Source: Limosilactobacillus fermentum (GTDB taxonomy: Bacteria > Bacillota > Bacilli > Lactobacillales > Lactobacillaceae). Taken from it: a DNA stretch of 64,000 nucleotides. A program made the translations under genes and the position numbers. Positions 45,294-53,290 of this stretch are shown here, piece by piece. The notes beneath the pieces are model-generated. The model made no database searches. It had not been told where the DNA came from and worked only from the letters and a program-made list of their open reading frames with translations. How positions within the stretch are numbered: position 1 is the stretch's first letter; each line of letters begins with the position of its first letter. The DNA is taken from assembly GCF_013394085.1 (NCBI RefSeq), contig NZ_CP040910.1, positions 586,387 to 650,386 of the forward strand, in the 5' to 3' direction.

Positions 45294-45341
45294 TCACCGT
45301 TTTAGCCCACGGCCCGTTTAACGGTGGGGGTCGCACTTCCT
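45294..45341. repeat. Fragment of the palindromic intergenic repeat (copy G)
   Basis: On the minus strand, GGAAGTGCGACCCCCACC followed by GGGCCGTGGGCTAA matches the left arm of copies A-C, without the right arm. It is a truncated copy between the terminator and the yslB stop. Confidence 0.55.
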
Positions 45342-45882
45342 ATTTCTTTTTCTTTCGCCCAAACAAGCCGGTACGCTTCTTGGACGTGGGTTCTTCGGTA
45401 GTCGGCATTTGGGGGTGGATGAATTCAACGAGTTCGGTGCGTTCGGAATCGGAGGTGTCTTGGGGGTCGTTTTGAACCAGGAAGGTGGCGGTGTGGCGGC
45501 CGCGTTCTTGGACCTCGGCTTCGGCAACCGAGCCCAGTTGGAATTCAATTTCCTGGGCTAAAAAGCCGGCTTCCAGGGCAAAGGAGGTGGTTTCCTTGTC
45601 GAGGGTCAAGCGCTCGTCAACGATGGGGCCGCCCAGCTCCCAAATTTGCTGGGTGGCGCTCCGTTTTTTCAGGCTTAATTCGCCCATGCCTAGTTGGTTA
45701 GTTAAGACGATCAGTTCTTCTTCGGTGGCAACCGGGTATTCACGCGCCAGGTCCTTACCGATCCAGTAGAGGATCCCCTCCGTTTCGGTTCCTAAAAGGG
45801 CGGGGATAATGATGTCACGCAGGGTGGCGGCTCCAAGACCCCGGTGGCTGTTAATGAGGTGGTTGTAACGTGTTTGGGTCAT
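45340..45882 (-). CDS. yslB: DUF2507 family protein (YslB-like)
   Basis: Cytosolic protein of 180 residues of the YslB/DUF2507 family, with no established function. In Bacillus yslB lies near racE (murI), as here. The N-terminal 145 residues form the conserved domain (for example GILYWIGKDLAREYP at about 36 and FALEAGFLAQEIE at about 100). The C-terminal 30 residues are charged and end in a Lys-rich tail. ATG lies at 45882 on the minus strand behind AAAGAAAGAAG. Confidence 0.85.
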   Translation of the reverse strand: MTQTRYNHLINSHRGLGAATLRDIIIPALLGTETEGILYWIGKDLAREYPVATEEELIVLTNQLGMGELSLKKRSATQQIWELGGPIVDERLTLDKETTSFALEAGFLAQEIEFQLGSVAEAEVQERGRHTATFLVQNDPQDTSDSERTELVEFIHPQMPTTEEPTSKKRTGLFGRKKKK

Positions 45883-46041
45883 TTTAATAACTTCTTTCTT
45901 TGGAAATCTATTTTATTATACCGGAAATCGGCAGCCGGGCGAGGGACTTAATGAAAATTTAGGGGCGAGGATTGCAAAGCAGCTTGATTTGGGCGAAAAT
46001 AAGGTTTCAACCTGTTGAAAAAGAGAAAGGGTGAACATAAA

Positions 46042-46848
46042 ATGGACAATCGCCCAATTGGAGTGATGGATTCTGGCTTGGGGGGCCTTTCAGTCGTCCG
46101 GGTTATCCAGCAAAAACTACCCAACGAAGAGGTCATCTTCGTGGGCGACCAAGGTCACTTCCCGTACGGAACCAAGGATCAAGCGGAGGTCCGTCAACTG
46201 GCGCTTTCGATTGGTGCTTTTTTACTCAAGCATGACGTAAAGATGATGGTCGTGGCCTGCAATACGGCGACGGCGGCCGCACTGCCGGCCCTGCAAGCGG
46301 TGCTCCCAATTCCCGTAATTGGGGTCATTGAGCCCGGCGCCCGGGCGGCCCTGGCCCAGGATAAAAAGGGACCGATTGGGGTGATCGCCACCACGGCAAC
46401 CACCACGGCCGGCGCCTACCCAGCTACGATCGAACGGCTAGCGCCGGGTACCCCGGTCATTGCAAAGGCCACCCAGCCAATGGTCGAAATCGTTGAGCAC
46501 GGCCAGACCGGGACGGCAAAGGCCCAAGAAGTGGTTAGTGAACAGCTAATGACCTTTAAAGAGCACCCGGTAAAAACCCTGATTATGGGCTGCACCCACT
46601 TCCCGTTTTTGGCCCCGGAAATAAGTAAGGCGGTCGGACCAACGGTGGCCTTAGTCGACCCGGCTAAGGAAACGGTGGCCACGGCCAAGTCCTGGCTGGA
46701 ACAGCACCAAGCAATGGGTAACCACGCCCACCCCAACTACCACCTATATTCAACGGGCAACCTCCCTGACTTAAGGGCCGGGGTGAATAAGTGGTTGTTG
46801 TCGGGGCACTTTGACTTAGGAACCGCCCAAATTGAAGAGGGGGATTAA
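46042..46848 (+). CDS. murI: Glutamate racemase
   Basis: Makes D-glutamate for peptidoglycan. The 268-residue protein has DSGLGGLSV at about 10, the first catalytic Cys in VACNTATAAA (about 73) and the second in GCTHFPFL (about 184). ATG at 46042 is preceded by AAAGGGTGAAC; an in-frame ATG at 46015 would only add a Lys-rich nonapeptide. It is followed immediately by rdgB (one-base gap) and a phosphodiesterase, as in other Firmicutes. Confidence 0.96.
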   Translation: MDNRPIGVMDSGLGGLSVVRVIQQKLPNEEVIFVGDQGHFPYGTKDQAEVRQLALSIGAFLLKHDVKMMVVACNTATAAALPALQAVLPIPVIGVIEPGARAALAQDKKGPIGVIATTATTTAGAYPATIERLAPGTPVIAKATQPMVEIVEHGQTGTAKAQEVVSEQLMTFKEHPVKTLIMGCTHFPFLAPEISKAVGPTVALVDPAKETVATAKSWLEQHQAMGNHAHPNYHLYSTGNLPDLRAGVNKWLLSGHFDLGTAQIEEGD

Positions 46849-46849
46849 C

Positions 46850-47443
46850 GTGTTAACACTCGTCGTTGCAACTAACAACCCCGGCAAGGCCCGGGAATTT
46901 CAAGAAATGCTCGCACCCATGGGGATCGAGGTCAAAACGTTGGCCGACTTCCCCCCATTTCCAATTGTCGAAGATGGAAACAGTTTTGAAGAAAACGCCC
47001 TAAAAAAGGCCCAGGCAGCCGTTTCAGCCCTCAACTTACCGGTGGTCGCCGACGACTCGGGCTTGATGGTTGACGCCTTAGACGGTGAGCCCGGGATTCA
47101 CTCGGCGCGCTATGCCGGCGACCATAATGACGCCGCTAATAACCAAAAGCTCCTGGCCAAATTAGCTGGGGTACCGGATGAAGAGCGGACCGCCCATTTC
47201 CACACGACGATCGTGGGCCTAAAGCCAAACGGCGCCAAGCTAGTCGCCAACGGCCAAGTCAATGGTCACATTCTTCACGAATTAACCGGGACGAACGGCT
47301 TTGGCTACGACCCGCTCTTTTACGTTGACGAATTGGCAACGTCGATGGGGAACCTAACGGATGAACAAAAAAACGCCATTAGCCATCGGGGACGGGCGCT
47401 GCGGGCGTTGATGGCAGACTTTAAAGAATGGTGGGAGAAGTAA
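46850..47443 (+). CDS. rdgB: dITP/XTP pyrophosphatase (RdgB/HAM1)
   Basis: Removes deaminated purine nucleotides (ITP, dITP, XTP) from the pool. The 197-residue protein has ATNNPGKAREF at about 6-16, DDSGLMVDAL at about 69 and the C-terminal SHRGRAL at about 179. GTG at 46850 follows GAGGGGG with a six-base spacer. The stop overlaps the start of the next gene (TAATG). Confidence 0.95.
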   Translation: MLTLVVATNNPGKAREFQEMLAPMGIEVKTLADFPPFPIVEDGNSFEENALKKAQAAVSALNLPVVADDSGLMVDALDGEPGIHSARYAGDHNDAANNQKLLAKLAGVPDEERTAHFHTTIVGLKPNGAKLVANGQVNGHILHELTGTNGFGYDPLFYVDELATSMGNLTDEQKNAISHRGRALRALMADFKEWWEK

Positions 47444-47955
47444 TGAAGGCACTATTTATTAGCGATAACCATGGTGACGCCGCTATTTTAGAGCGGGTTA
47501 AGGAAGGCTTGGCGGATCAAGTTGACGCTATGTTTCACTGCGGCGATTCAAACTTATCCCCGGATGACCCAGCCTTAGCCGGTTTTCAAGTGGTGGTGGG
47601 CAACACCGATTGGGATCCCTTCCCGCGGGTGGTGGACCAAGTAGTGGGCGATGAGCACGTCTTCGTGACCCACGGCCACCTGTATGGCGTCAACCAGAGC
47701 TTGTTGAACCTGAAGCTAGCGGCCAAGGAAGCGGGCGCTACGGTGGCGGCGTACGGCCACACCCACCAACTGGCTTGCCAGGTGGTGGACGGGATCTTGT
47801 TGTTAAACCCGGGCTCAATTAACCAACCCCGCGGCGAGTACGATTACCTGGGCGGCACCTTTGCCACGGTAGAAACGACGCCCGAGCACTTCATCGTGCG
47901 CTACTTCAACCGCGACCTGGTCAACGTCGGCTTAGATAAGCGCTTGAAACGATAA
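47443..47955 (+). CDS. YfcE/MJ0936-type metallophosphodiesterase
   Basis: Calcineurin-like phosphoesterase of 170 residues. Metal-ligand motifs are SDNHGD at 6-11, CGDSN at about 37-41, GNTD at about 56, THGH at about 75 and GHTH at about 110. The physiological substrate is unknown; related proteins cleave small phosphodiesters. ATG at 47443 overlaps the rdgB stop, giving tight coupling in the murI-rdgB operon. Confidence 0.93.
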   Translation: MKALFISDNHGDAAILERVKEGLADQVDAMFHCGDSNLSPDDPALAGFQVVVGNTDWDPFPRVVDQVVGDEHVFVTHGHLYGVNQSLLNLKLAAKEAGATVAAYGHTHQLACQVVDGILLLNPGSINQPRGEYDYLGGTFATVETTPEHFIVRYFNRDLVNVGLDKRLKR

Positions 47956-48002
47956 CAGAGGTGTAGGGGGAAACGGAGCTTTTCCCGATCCCTCAAATTA
48001 AC

Positions 48003-48041
48003 AAGGGGCTGGGAGAAAACACAGTTTTCTCCCAGCCCCTT
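48003..48041. terminator. Terminator after the murI operon
   Basis: AAGGGGCTGGGAGAAAAC pairs perfectly with GTTTTCTCCCAGCCCCTT around ACA. A weaker hairpin (GGGGGAAA against TTTTCCC, about 47966-47990) precedes it. It is symmetrical, so it could also stop the minus-strand HAD gene. Confidence 0.87.
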
Positions 48042-48060
48042 GTTGTATTCCCGAATGCTA

Positions 48061-48184
48061 GACAGAAAACGTGGTCAATAACCGCAGACCTAGTGCCTAA
48101 GCAGGCCGAAGAACAGTGCGTTTCGCACTAACCGTTCGTCCTAGCTTAGTCATACGACCTGCCGAGAAGGTTATTTTCCACTCT
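48061..48184. repeat. Palindromic intergenic repeat, copy F
   Basis: Inverted relative to copies B and C. On the minus strand the left arm reads AAATAACCTTCTCGGCAGG and the right arm CACTAGGTCTGCGGTTATT. The outer pair is AATAACC/GGTTATT where copies B and C have CCCAACC/GGTTGGG, so both arms changed together. The small central GTGCG/CGCAC hairpin is also compensated. Confidence 0.75.
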
Positions 48185-48193
48185 CTTTTGCGT

Positions 48194-49036
48194 TTATTTA
48201 ATTCGTTGGTCGAGCAGGGCGTTAATGGTCCGCAAAACGCCGCTCTCATTATTGGTGTGGGTAGTGACGTTAGCCGCTTGTCCTTGAATGAAGGGCGCCG
48301 CGTTTTTCATCGCGTAGGATTGGGGCGTCATTGTCAAAAGGCCAAGGTCGTTTTCGTTATCGCCAAAGGTCACCACGTGCTCAGCCTCTACCCGTTCTTG
48401 GTCGGTGAGGGTCAGTAGGGCGCCCTGTTTAGTGGCCGAAGCGAGGCCGATTTGGGAGGTGTGAAAGCCCGAGTTTTCCAGGGCGAGGCCGGCGGGTAAG
48501 TGAGCGGTTAGCCAGGCGGTGGCCGCTTGCCAGTCAACGGTCGGGCTAAAGGTCACCGAGACCCGGGTTAATTGGTCATCGACCAGGGTTGCCACCTGCC
48601 GCAAGTCCGAAACGGCGATCACCTTCTCATAAAAGGTTTTAACGATTGCCCGATTAGTGGGGGACATCGACTGGTCAATGTAAGAGGCGTTAACCCCGGA
48701 GACTACCAGTTGTGCTAGTTGGCCCGCTGCAAAGTGGTCGGTGATTAGGGCTAGGACGTCGGTGATTAGGGCGTTGGTTAGGGGGCTAACCGATAGCAGT
48801 TGGCGCCCCAGGTGGACGACCGCCCCGTTTTGGGAGATAAAGGTTAGCTGGTCGACCTGGTTAGCAAACTCCCGGGTTAAGCGGTGGTAAGAAGAACCGG
48901 AGGCAATCACCAAGGGGATCTTGGCGGTGACCATCCGGGTGTAGGTTTTAGAGAAGAGTTGGTGGTCGTAACCGTGGGCGTCGTTTAAAAAGGTGCCGTC
49001 CATGTCAGTGACGATCATTTTAATTTTAGTGGCCAT
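48194..49036 (-). CDS. Cof-type HAD-IIB phosphatase
   Basis: Haloacid dehalogenase-superfamily hydrolase of 280 residues, probably acting on sugar phosphates or similar small molecules. Motif I is DMDGTFLND at about 11-19, motif II S in VIASGSSY at about 44, and motif IV GDNENDLGLL at about 228. The substrate is unknown. The start is ATG 49036 (minus strand), overlapping the end of the upstream mscS-type gene by 11 bases. Confidence 0.93.
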   Translation of the reverse strand: MATKIKMIVTDMDGTFLNDAHGYDHQLFSKTYTRMVTAKIPLVIASGSSYHRLTREFANQVDQLTFISQNGAVVHLGRQLLSVSPLTNALITDVLALITDHFAAGQLAQLVVSGVNASYIDQSMSPTNRAIVKTFYEKVIAVSDLRQVATLVDDQLTRVSVTFSPTVDWQAATAWLTAHLPAGLALENSGFHTSQIGLASATKQGALLTLTDQERVEAEHVVTFGDNENDLGLLTMTPQSYAMKNAAPFIQGQAANVTTHTNNESGVLRTINALLDQRIK

Positions 49037-49904
49037 GCGGGTGCCCCCATTCGTTGCCTAGAGGAACTTCAGCGTCATTTAAATCCTTTAGGTAGGTGGC
49101 TAAGCAGGTGGCCGCCGCGCTACCCTGGGTGCCGGAACGGGTGGTGATGACCACCCGGAAGACCAGCCGTCCCATTTGATCGGTGGTTGGCCCGGTGACG
49201 TCGGGTTCTTTAATTAAGCCGTCGACCTCCTTTAGCAGGCTTGGGCCGGCCTTTTTAACGATCGCCTCCACCTGGTCGAGCGGGGTCGTCGGCGTGATTT
49301 GGATGTCGACGTTGGCGGTCAGATTGTGGCGGGAGAAGTTTTGTACCATGGTGATGTTGCGGTTTTGAATGTAGGTCAGAGTCCCGTCTGCGGAGAGAAC
49401 CTGGGTGGTCCGTAACCCAATGGCGGCCACGGTTCCCTTGGTGGTGCCAATTTGAACCACGTCGCCAACGTCAATCTGTTGTTCCAAGAGGATGAAAAAA
49501 CCGTTAACCACGTCGGAAACAAACCCCTGGGCCCCAAGCCCCAGGGCAATGGAGAAGATTCCGGCCCCGGCCAACAGAGTGCCCACGGGAACCCCGATTA
49601 AAGATAAGAGGGCGTAGAGTAAGAAAAAGTAACAGGTGTAGCGAAAGATGTTGAGGGTTAAGGCGTGAAAGGTAGCCGCCCGGTGCGTTCCGCCCAGCAC
49701 CTGGATGCGCCTGGTCTGGTGAAAGGCGGCGTCAATGATTAGTTTTCCAACCCAGAGGATGGCGCCAAAGATGACAAAGGCGAGGAGAATGGACAAGATC
49801 CGATCACCCAGATTTTTGACGATCGCATCCCAATTAAGGGTGGAGAAGTAATGGCTGATTTGGCTGGCCTGGTTGGTCAGCGAGGTGGAGGCAAGTAGTT
49901 CCAT
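49026..49904 (-). CDS. MscS-family mechanosensitive ion channel
   Basis: Small-conductance channel that opens under hypo-osmotic stress. The 292-residue protein has three N-terminal membrane segments (about 35-150). The pore-helix region has GAGIFSIALGLGAQGFVSD at about 134-152, followed by the cytoplasmic beta domain with GDVVQIGTTKGTVAAIGLR at about 168-186. ATG at 49904 (minus strand) follows AAAGGAAC. It is transcribed with the HAD gene, which overlaps its 3' end. Confidence 0.94.
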   Translation of the reverse strand: MELLASTSLTNQASQISHYFSTLNWDAIVKNLGDRILSILLAFVIFGAILWVGKLIIDAAFHQTRRIQVLGGTHRAATFHALTLNIFRYTCYFFLLYALLSLIGVPVGTLLAGAGIFSIALGLGAQGFVSDVVNGFFILLEQQIDVGDVVQIGTTKGTVAAIGLRTTQVLSADGTLTYIQNRNITMVQNFSRHNLTANVDIQITPTTPLDQVEAIVKKAGPSLLKEVDGLIKEPDVTGPTTDQMGRLVFRVVITTRSGTQGSAAATCLATYLKDLNDAEVPLGNEWGHPHGH

Positions 49905-50033
49905 AAAATTGTTCCTTTATCCATAAAAACGTTATTGTTTTCTATCATAACAACCCAGTGGCACGCCGGCAAATCAATTTGCGGTCGATACCTAATAATG
50001 CTATCCTTAAGATTAAATAAAGGAGGTTTCACT

Positions 50034-50447
50034 ATGACTGTTGGACAACTTGCGGGCTTAATTGCGGCCCTAGCGCTCGTCGTGTTGGTAATTTTTATCG
50101 CCTGGTTCCTCGTAAAGGTGGCCGGGGCAATTCGGGATGCCATCACTAGTGTCGAGCAACTCACCAAGGATGTTGATACCCTCAGCGGGGAATTAAACGG
50201 AATCCTGAAGAACAGCAACTCCCTTTTGGAGGACATCAACAAAAAGGCGGTTCAAGTCGATCCAGCCGTTCAGGCGATTGCTGACCTGGGACAGAGCGTT
50301 TCAGACGTCAACCAAGCCTCCCGTTCACTGGTGGAAAACTTAGCGAGCCGGCGTGAAAAGCGCCGCAACAGCTTCATGAAGTCCGCGGCCCAAGCAGCGG
50401 CGATGGGGGTTGTTAGCCGGGTCTTTAAGCGCAAGAAGAATCAGTAG
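50034..50447 (+). CDS. DUF948 family membrane-anchored protein
   Basis: 137-residue protein with one N-terminal membrane helix (about 5-28) and a coiled coil (about 30-100), typical of DUF948 (general stress protein YtxG-like). ATG at 50034 follows AAAGGAGG; an in-frame ATG at 49935 would place the Shine-Dalgarno sequence inside the gene. The last 20 residues are strongly basic (RREKRRN and FKRKK). It forms an operon with the YtxH-like gene 11 bases downstream. Confidence 0.88.
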   Translation: MTVGQLAGLIAALALVVLVIFIAWFLVKVAGAIRDAITSVEQLTKDVDTLSGELNGILKNSNSLLEDINKKAVQVDPAVQAIADLGQSVSDVNQASRSLVENLASRREKRRNSFMKSAAQAAAMGVVSRVFKRKKNQ

Positions 50448-50458
50448 GAGGACGTCGA

Positions 50459-50890
50459 ATGGCAAGAAAGTTTTTAACGGGGCTGGCACTGGGAAGTGTG
50501 GCCGCCGTGGCTGCCTATAAGGCACTGAGCGAAGAAAAGCGCCAAGCACTGCGCGAACAGTTCCAAGGACGGTTTAAGGACCTGATGGATTACCTGACGG
50601 AGTACTCCTTGTTAGCGCTGGACGTCGTTGACGGGGCGGTTGGCGATTACCAAGAAGCTGCTAGCGACAAGCTTGATAACCTAAAGGACACCTTGAAGGA
50701 TCAGGCAAGCAAGGTTGGTAACCACTTCACCAACGACAACTTCGACGCCCAAACTGAGGAGTTGCGCCAAACCTTGGCCCAAGCGCACCAAGCACAAGCG
50801 GCGCCAGAAGAAGACATCGTAATCGACCAAACTAAAGAGCAAGCAAAAGAACCGGAAAAGACAGCCGGTGAGCCATTGCATGAACCATAA
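50459..50890 (+). CDS. YtxH domain-containing protein
   Basis: 143-residue protein with a short hydrophobic N-terminal segment (FLTGLALGSVAAVAAY) and a helical, charged remainder, as in YtxH-like stress proteins of Firmicutes. The C-terminal 40 residues are Glu/Lys/Pro-rich. ATG at 50459 follows AGGAGGACG. The DUF948-YtxH pair is commonly linked and thought to be stress-induced; no function is proven. Confidence 0.85.
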   Translation: MARKFLTGLALGSVAAVAAYKALSEEKRQALREQFQGRFKDLMDYLTEYSLLALDVVDGAVGDYQEAASDKLDNLKDTLKDQASKVGNHFTNDNFDAQTEELRQTLAQAHQAQAAPEEDIVIDQTKEQAKEPEKTAGEPLHEP

Positions 50891-50906
50891 CCAAAAGAAT
50901 AGTAAT

Positions 50907-50957
50907 AAAAGCCCGTACCGGGCCAATCGAAGGCGATTGGGCTGGTACGGGCTTTTT
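50907..50957. terminator. Bidirectional terminator between the ytxH-like gene and pepQ
   Basis: AAAAGCCCGTACC and GGTACGGGCTTTT with an inner GGGCCAATCG/CGATTGGGCT, flanked by A-rich and T-rich runs on the two sides. It serves both converging genes. Confidence 0.88.
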
Positions 50958-50971
50958 TGTGTTTGCTTGGC

Positions 50972-52075
50972 TTAGCCGACGACTTGTAGTTCCTTGCTGG
51001 TGTGGGTGAAGGGGAGGCAGCCGTCTTCGGTAATGTGGACGCAGTCTTCGATCCGAACGCCGGCCACGCCCGGGATGTAAATCCCCGGTTCAATTGAGAA
51101 GCACATGCCGGGTTCTAGTTGCATGTCGTTTCCTTCCATGATGGACGGAAATTCATGTTCGCTCATCCCCATTCCGTGGCCGAGGCGGTGGATGAAGTAC
51201 TCACCGTAGCCGGCCTGTTCGATCACGTCTCTGGCGACCTTATCCAATTCAGCGGCCGTCATCCCCGGTTTGGCAGCGGCCTGGGCGGTTAACTGGGCCT
51301 CTAAGCAGACTTGGTAAATGTCTTTTTGTTGATCGTTGAGCGCCCCGACGGCCACGGTCCGGGAGGCGTCGGAGATGTAGCCATCGTAAATCGTCCCGAG
51401 GTCAAACAAGACCAGTTGGTTATTTTCGATTTGGCGACTACTGGTGGCGCCGTGCGGTTCGGCTGCGTGGGGGCCCGCTTGGATCAGGGTGTCAAACGAC
51501 ATCTGCATGATGCCGTGCTTTTTTAAGGCGTACTCCAATTCGGCGGCCACGGCCTGTTCGGTTTGGCCAACCTTAACTGCGTCGAACCCGACCTGGAAGG
51601 CAAAGTCGGCCCACTTGCCGGCTTCGTTGAGCTTTTCGATTTCATCGGCCGATTTGATCAAGCGCATCCGTTCGATGGCGGGGGTCAGGTCGAAATCAAA
51701 GTGGGCGGCCGGGAATTGTTCTTCCAGGGCCCGTAACCGCGTCACCGTCAAAAAGCCTAGTTCGGCACCCCACTTGGTAGGGTTAGCGATCCGTTTTTGA
51801 ACCTGGTCAGCGATCATTTTAAACGGTGCTTCGTGGTCTAGGTACCCGTAGACTGGGTAGGGCCAACCAGTGCCCTTAATGGCTTCGACTTCGAGGGCCG
51901 GCCCAAACAAGAAGGGGTCCTGGTCAGCAAAGACCAGCAGGGCGAGGACCCGTTCAACCGGATCCGAACCAAAACCGGTTAGGTACTTAATCGTCATTGG
52001 GTCGCTCAAATAGGCGACGTCTAGTTGTTGGTCGGCTAGCAGTTGTTGAAGGTGGTGCAACTTTTCGTAATTCAT
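50972..52075 (-). CDS. pepQ: Xaa-Pro dipeptidase PepQ (M24 family)
   Basis: Cytosolic metallopeptidase releasing proline from X-Pro dipeptides. The 367-residue protein has a creatinase-like N-terminal domain and the pita-bread domain with all metal ligands: D in FDLGTIYDG, D in SDASRTV, H in HRLGHGMGMSEHE, and E in SIEPGIY and RIEDC. The start is ATG 52075 (minus strand) behind GGAAAGGA; a longer frame to 52135 covers the -10 region. It is divergent from ccpA, the classical lactobacillus pepQ-ccpA arrangement. Confidence 0.95.
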   Translation of the reverse strand: MNYEKLHHLQQLLADQQLDVAYLSDPMTIKYLTGFGSDPVERVLALLVFADQDPFLFGPALEVEAIKGTGWPYPVYGYLDHEAPFKMIADQVQKRIANPTKWGAELGFLTVTRLRALEEQFPAAHFDFDLTPAIERMRLIKSADEIEKLNEAGKWADFAFQVGFDAVKVGQTEQAVAAELEYALKKHGIMQMSFDTLIQAGPHAAEPHGATSSRQIENNQLVLFDLGTIYDGYISDASRTVAVGALNDQQKDIYQVCLEAQLTAQAAAKPGMTAAELDKVARDVIEQAGYGEYFIHRLGHGMGMSEHEFPSIMEGNDMQLEPGMCFSIEPGIYIPGVAGVRIEDCVHITEDGCLPFTHTSKELQVVG

Positions 52076-52114
52076 CAAATCAATCCTTTCCGTCTTGTAA
52101 CAGCGATTAAGTCG

Positions 52115-52120
52115 ATTATA
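52115..52120 (-). promoter_or_regulatory. Probable -10 box of pepQ
   Basis: TATAAT on the minus strand (ATTATA at 52115-52120), about 40 bases upstream of the pepQ start. The -35 is weak. Confidence 0.55.
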
Positions 52121-52152
52121 ACGCAAAATTACCATAAGATTGATCCATAAAG

Positions 52153-52181
52153 TTGCCCTTTAAAGGGAACTTTGCTATATT
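52153..52181 (+). promoter_or_regulatory. Promoter of ccpA
   Basis: TTGCCC (52153-52158) and TATATT (52176-52181), 17 bases apart, giving a leader of roughly 65 bases. Confidence 0.65.
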
Positions 52182-52198
52182 ATGGATTGGATTGAAAA

Positions 52199-52228
52199 CT
52201 CTATGAAAACATACTCTATGAAAACATA
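52199..52228 (+). repeat. Exact 15-bp tandem duplication in the ccpA leader
   Basis: CTCTATGAAAACATA occurs twice head to tail (52199-52213 and 52214-52228), between the ccpA promoter and its ribosome binding site. Each unit contains ATGAAAACAT, a poor match to cre. Confidence 0.85.
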
Positions 52229-52250
52229 ATAGATCAAGAAGGAGAGCATC

Positions 52251-53273
52251 ATGCAAAAACAATCAGTAACCATTTACACGGTTGCGCGTGAAGCCCGGGT
52301 CTCGATGGCCACGGTTTCGCGGGTTGTCAACGGGAATCCTAACGTTAAGCCGGAAACCCGTAAGAAAGTCTTAGACGTCATCAAGGAATTGAATTACCGC
52401 CCGAACGCGGTGGCCCGGGGCCTGGCCTCCAAGAAGACCACCACGGTGGGGGTTGTGATTCCGGACGTGACCAACGACTACTTCTCCAAGTTAGCCCTCG
52501 GGATTGACGACATTGCTTCCATGTACAAGTACAACATGATTTTGACCAACTCGGATGCCGATGACCACAAGGCCTTACAAGTGGTACGCAGCATGATGGC
52601 CAAGCAAGTTGACGGGATCATCTTCATGGGCCACGACATCTCCGAAGAACTGCGGCAAGAATTCTCTTCCTCCACGATTCCGGTGGTCGTCGCCGGCTCT
52701 GCCATCAACGATGAAGATTTGCCAACGGTGCGGATCAACTACCAAGCAGCAACGAAAGAAGCTGTTCAATACCTGCTTAACCACGGTAACGACAAGGTTG
52801 CCTTGGTGATCGGCTCTAAGGCCAGTACGATCAATGCCCAGATGCGGATTCCGGGGTATGAAGCGGCCCTTAAAGAGGCCGGCCAGTCCTTAGATGAAGC
52901 CTTAATTTTTGAAGCTCACGATTCCTACCGGGAAGGTTACGACCTAACCGAAAAGGTGCTGGAAAGTGGCGCCAAGGCCGCCTTTGTCTCCGACGATGGG
53001 ATTGCCGCCGGGCTGTTAAACGGCCTGACCGACCACGGGAGCAAGGTGCCAGCCGATTTCGAACTGATTGCCGCTAACGACACTAAGTTAACGGAAATTA
53101 CTCGGCCGAAGATGACTTCGGTTACCCAACCACTTTATGATATTGGTGCCGTTTCAATGCGCCTGTTGACCAAGCTGATGGGTAACAACCAAGCTACCGA
53201 TGGTGAAGATGGCGATGACGAGCAAAACGTAATCTTGCCACACGGGTTTGAAGAACGGCAAACGACCCGCTAA
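52251..53273 (+). CDS. ccpA: Catabolite control protein A
   Basis: LacI-family master regulator of carbon catabolite repression. The 340-residue protein has an N-terminal HTH (about 7-26, TVAREARVSMATVSRVVNG), a hinge helix (YRPNAVARGLASKKT at about 49-63) and a periplasmic-binding-like core that binds HPr-Ser-P in homologues. ATG at 52251 follows AAGGAGAG. The C-terminal 20 residues, with an acidic DGEDGDDEQN stretch, are longer than usual. Likely target in this window: the cre-like site at 1577. Confidence 0.96.
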   Translation: MQKQSVTIYTVAREARVSMATVSRVVNGNPNVKPETRKKVLDVIKELNYRPNAVARGLASKKTTTVGVVIPDVTNDYFSKLALGIDDIASMYKYNMILTNSDADDHKALQVVRSMMAKQVDGIIFMGHDISEELRQEFSSSTIPVVVAGSAINDEDLPTVRINYQAATKEAVQYLLNHGNDKVALVIGSKASTINAQMRIPGYEAALKEAGQSLDEALIFEAHDSYREGYDLTEKVLESGAKAAFVSDDGIAAGLLNGLTDHGSKVPADFELIAANDTKLTEITRPKMTSVTQPLYDIGAVSMRLLTKLMGNNQATDGEDGDDEQNVILPHGFEERQTTR

Positions 53274-53290
53274 TCACTGGGGGTGATGGC

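Noticed and set aside
46850-47955. murI-rdgB-phosphodiesterase order as an unusual system
   Set aside because: This order is common in Firmicutes.
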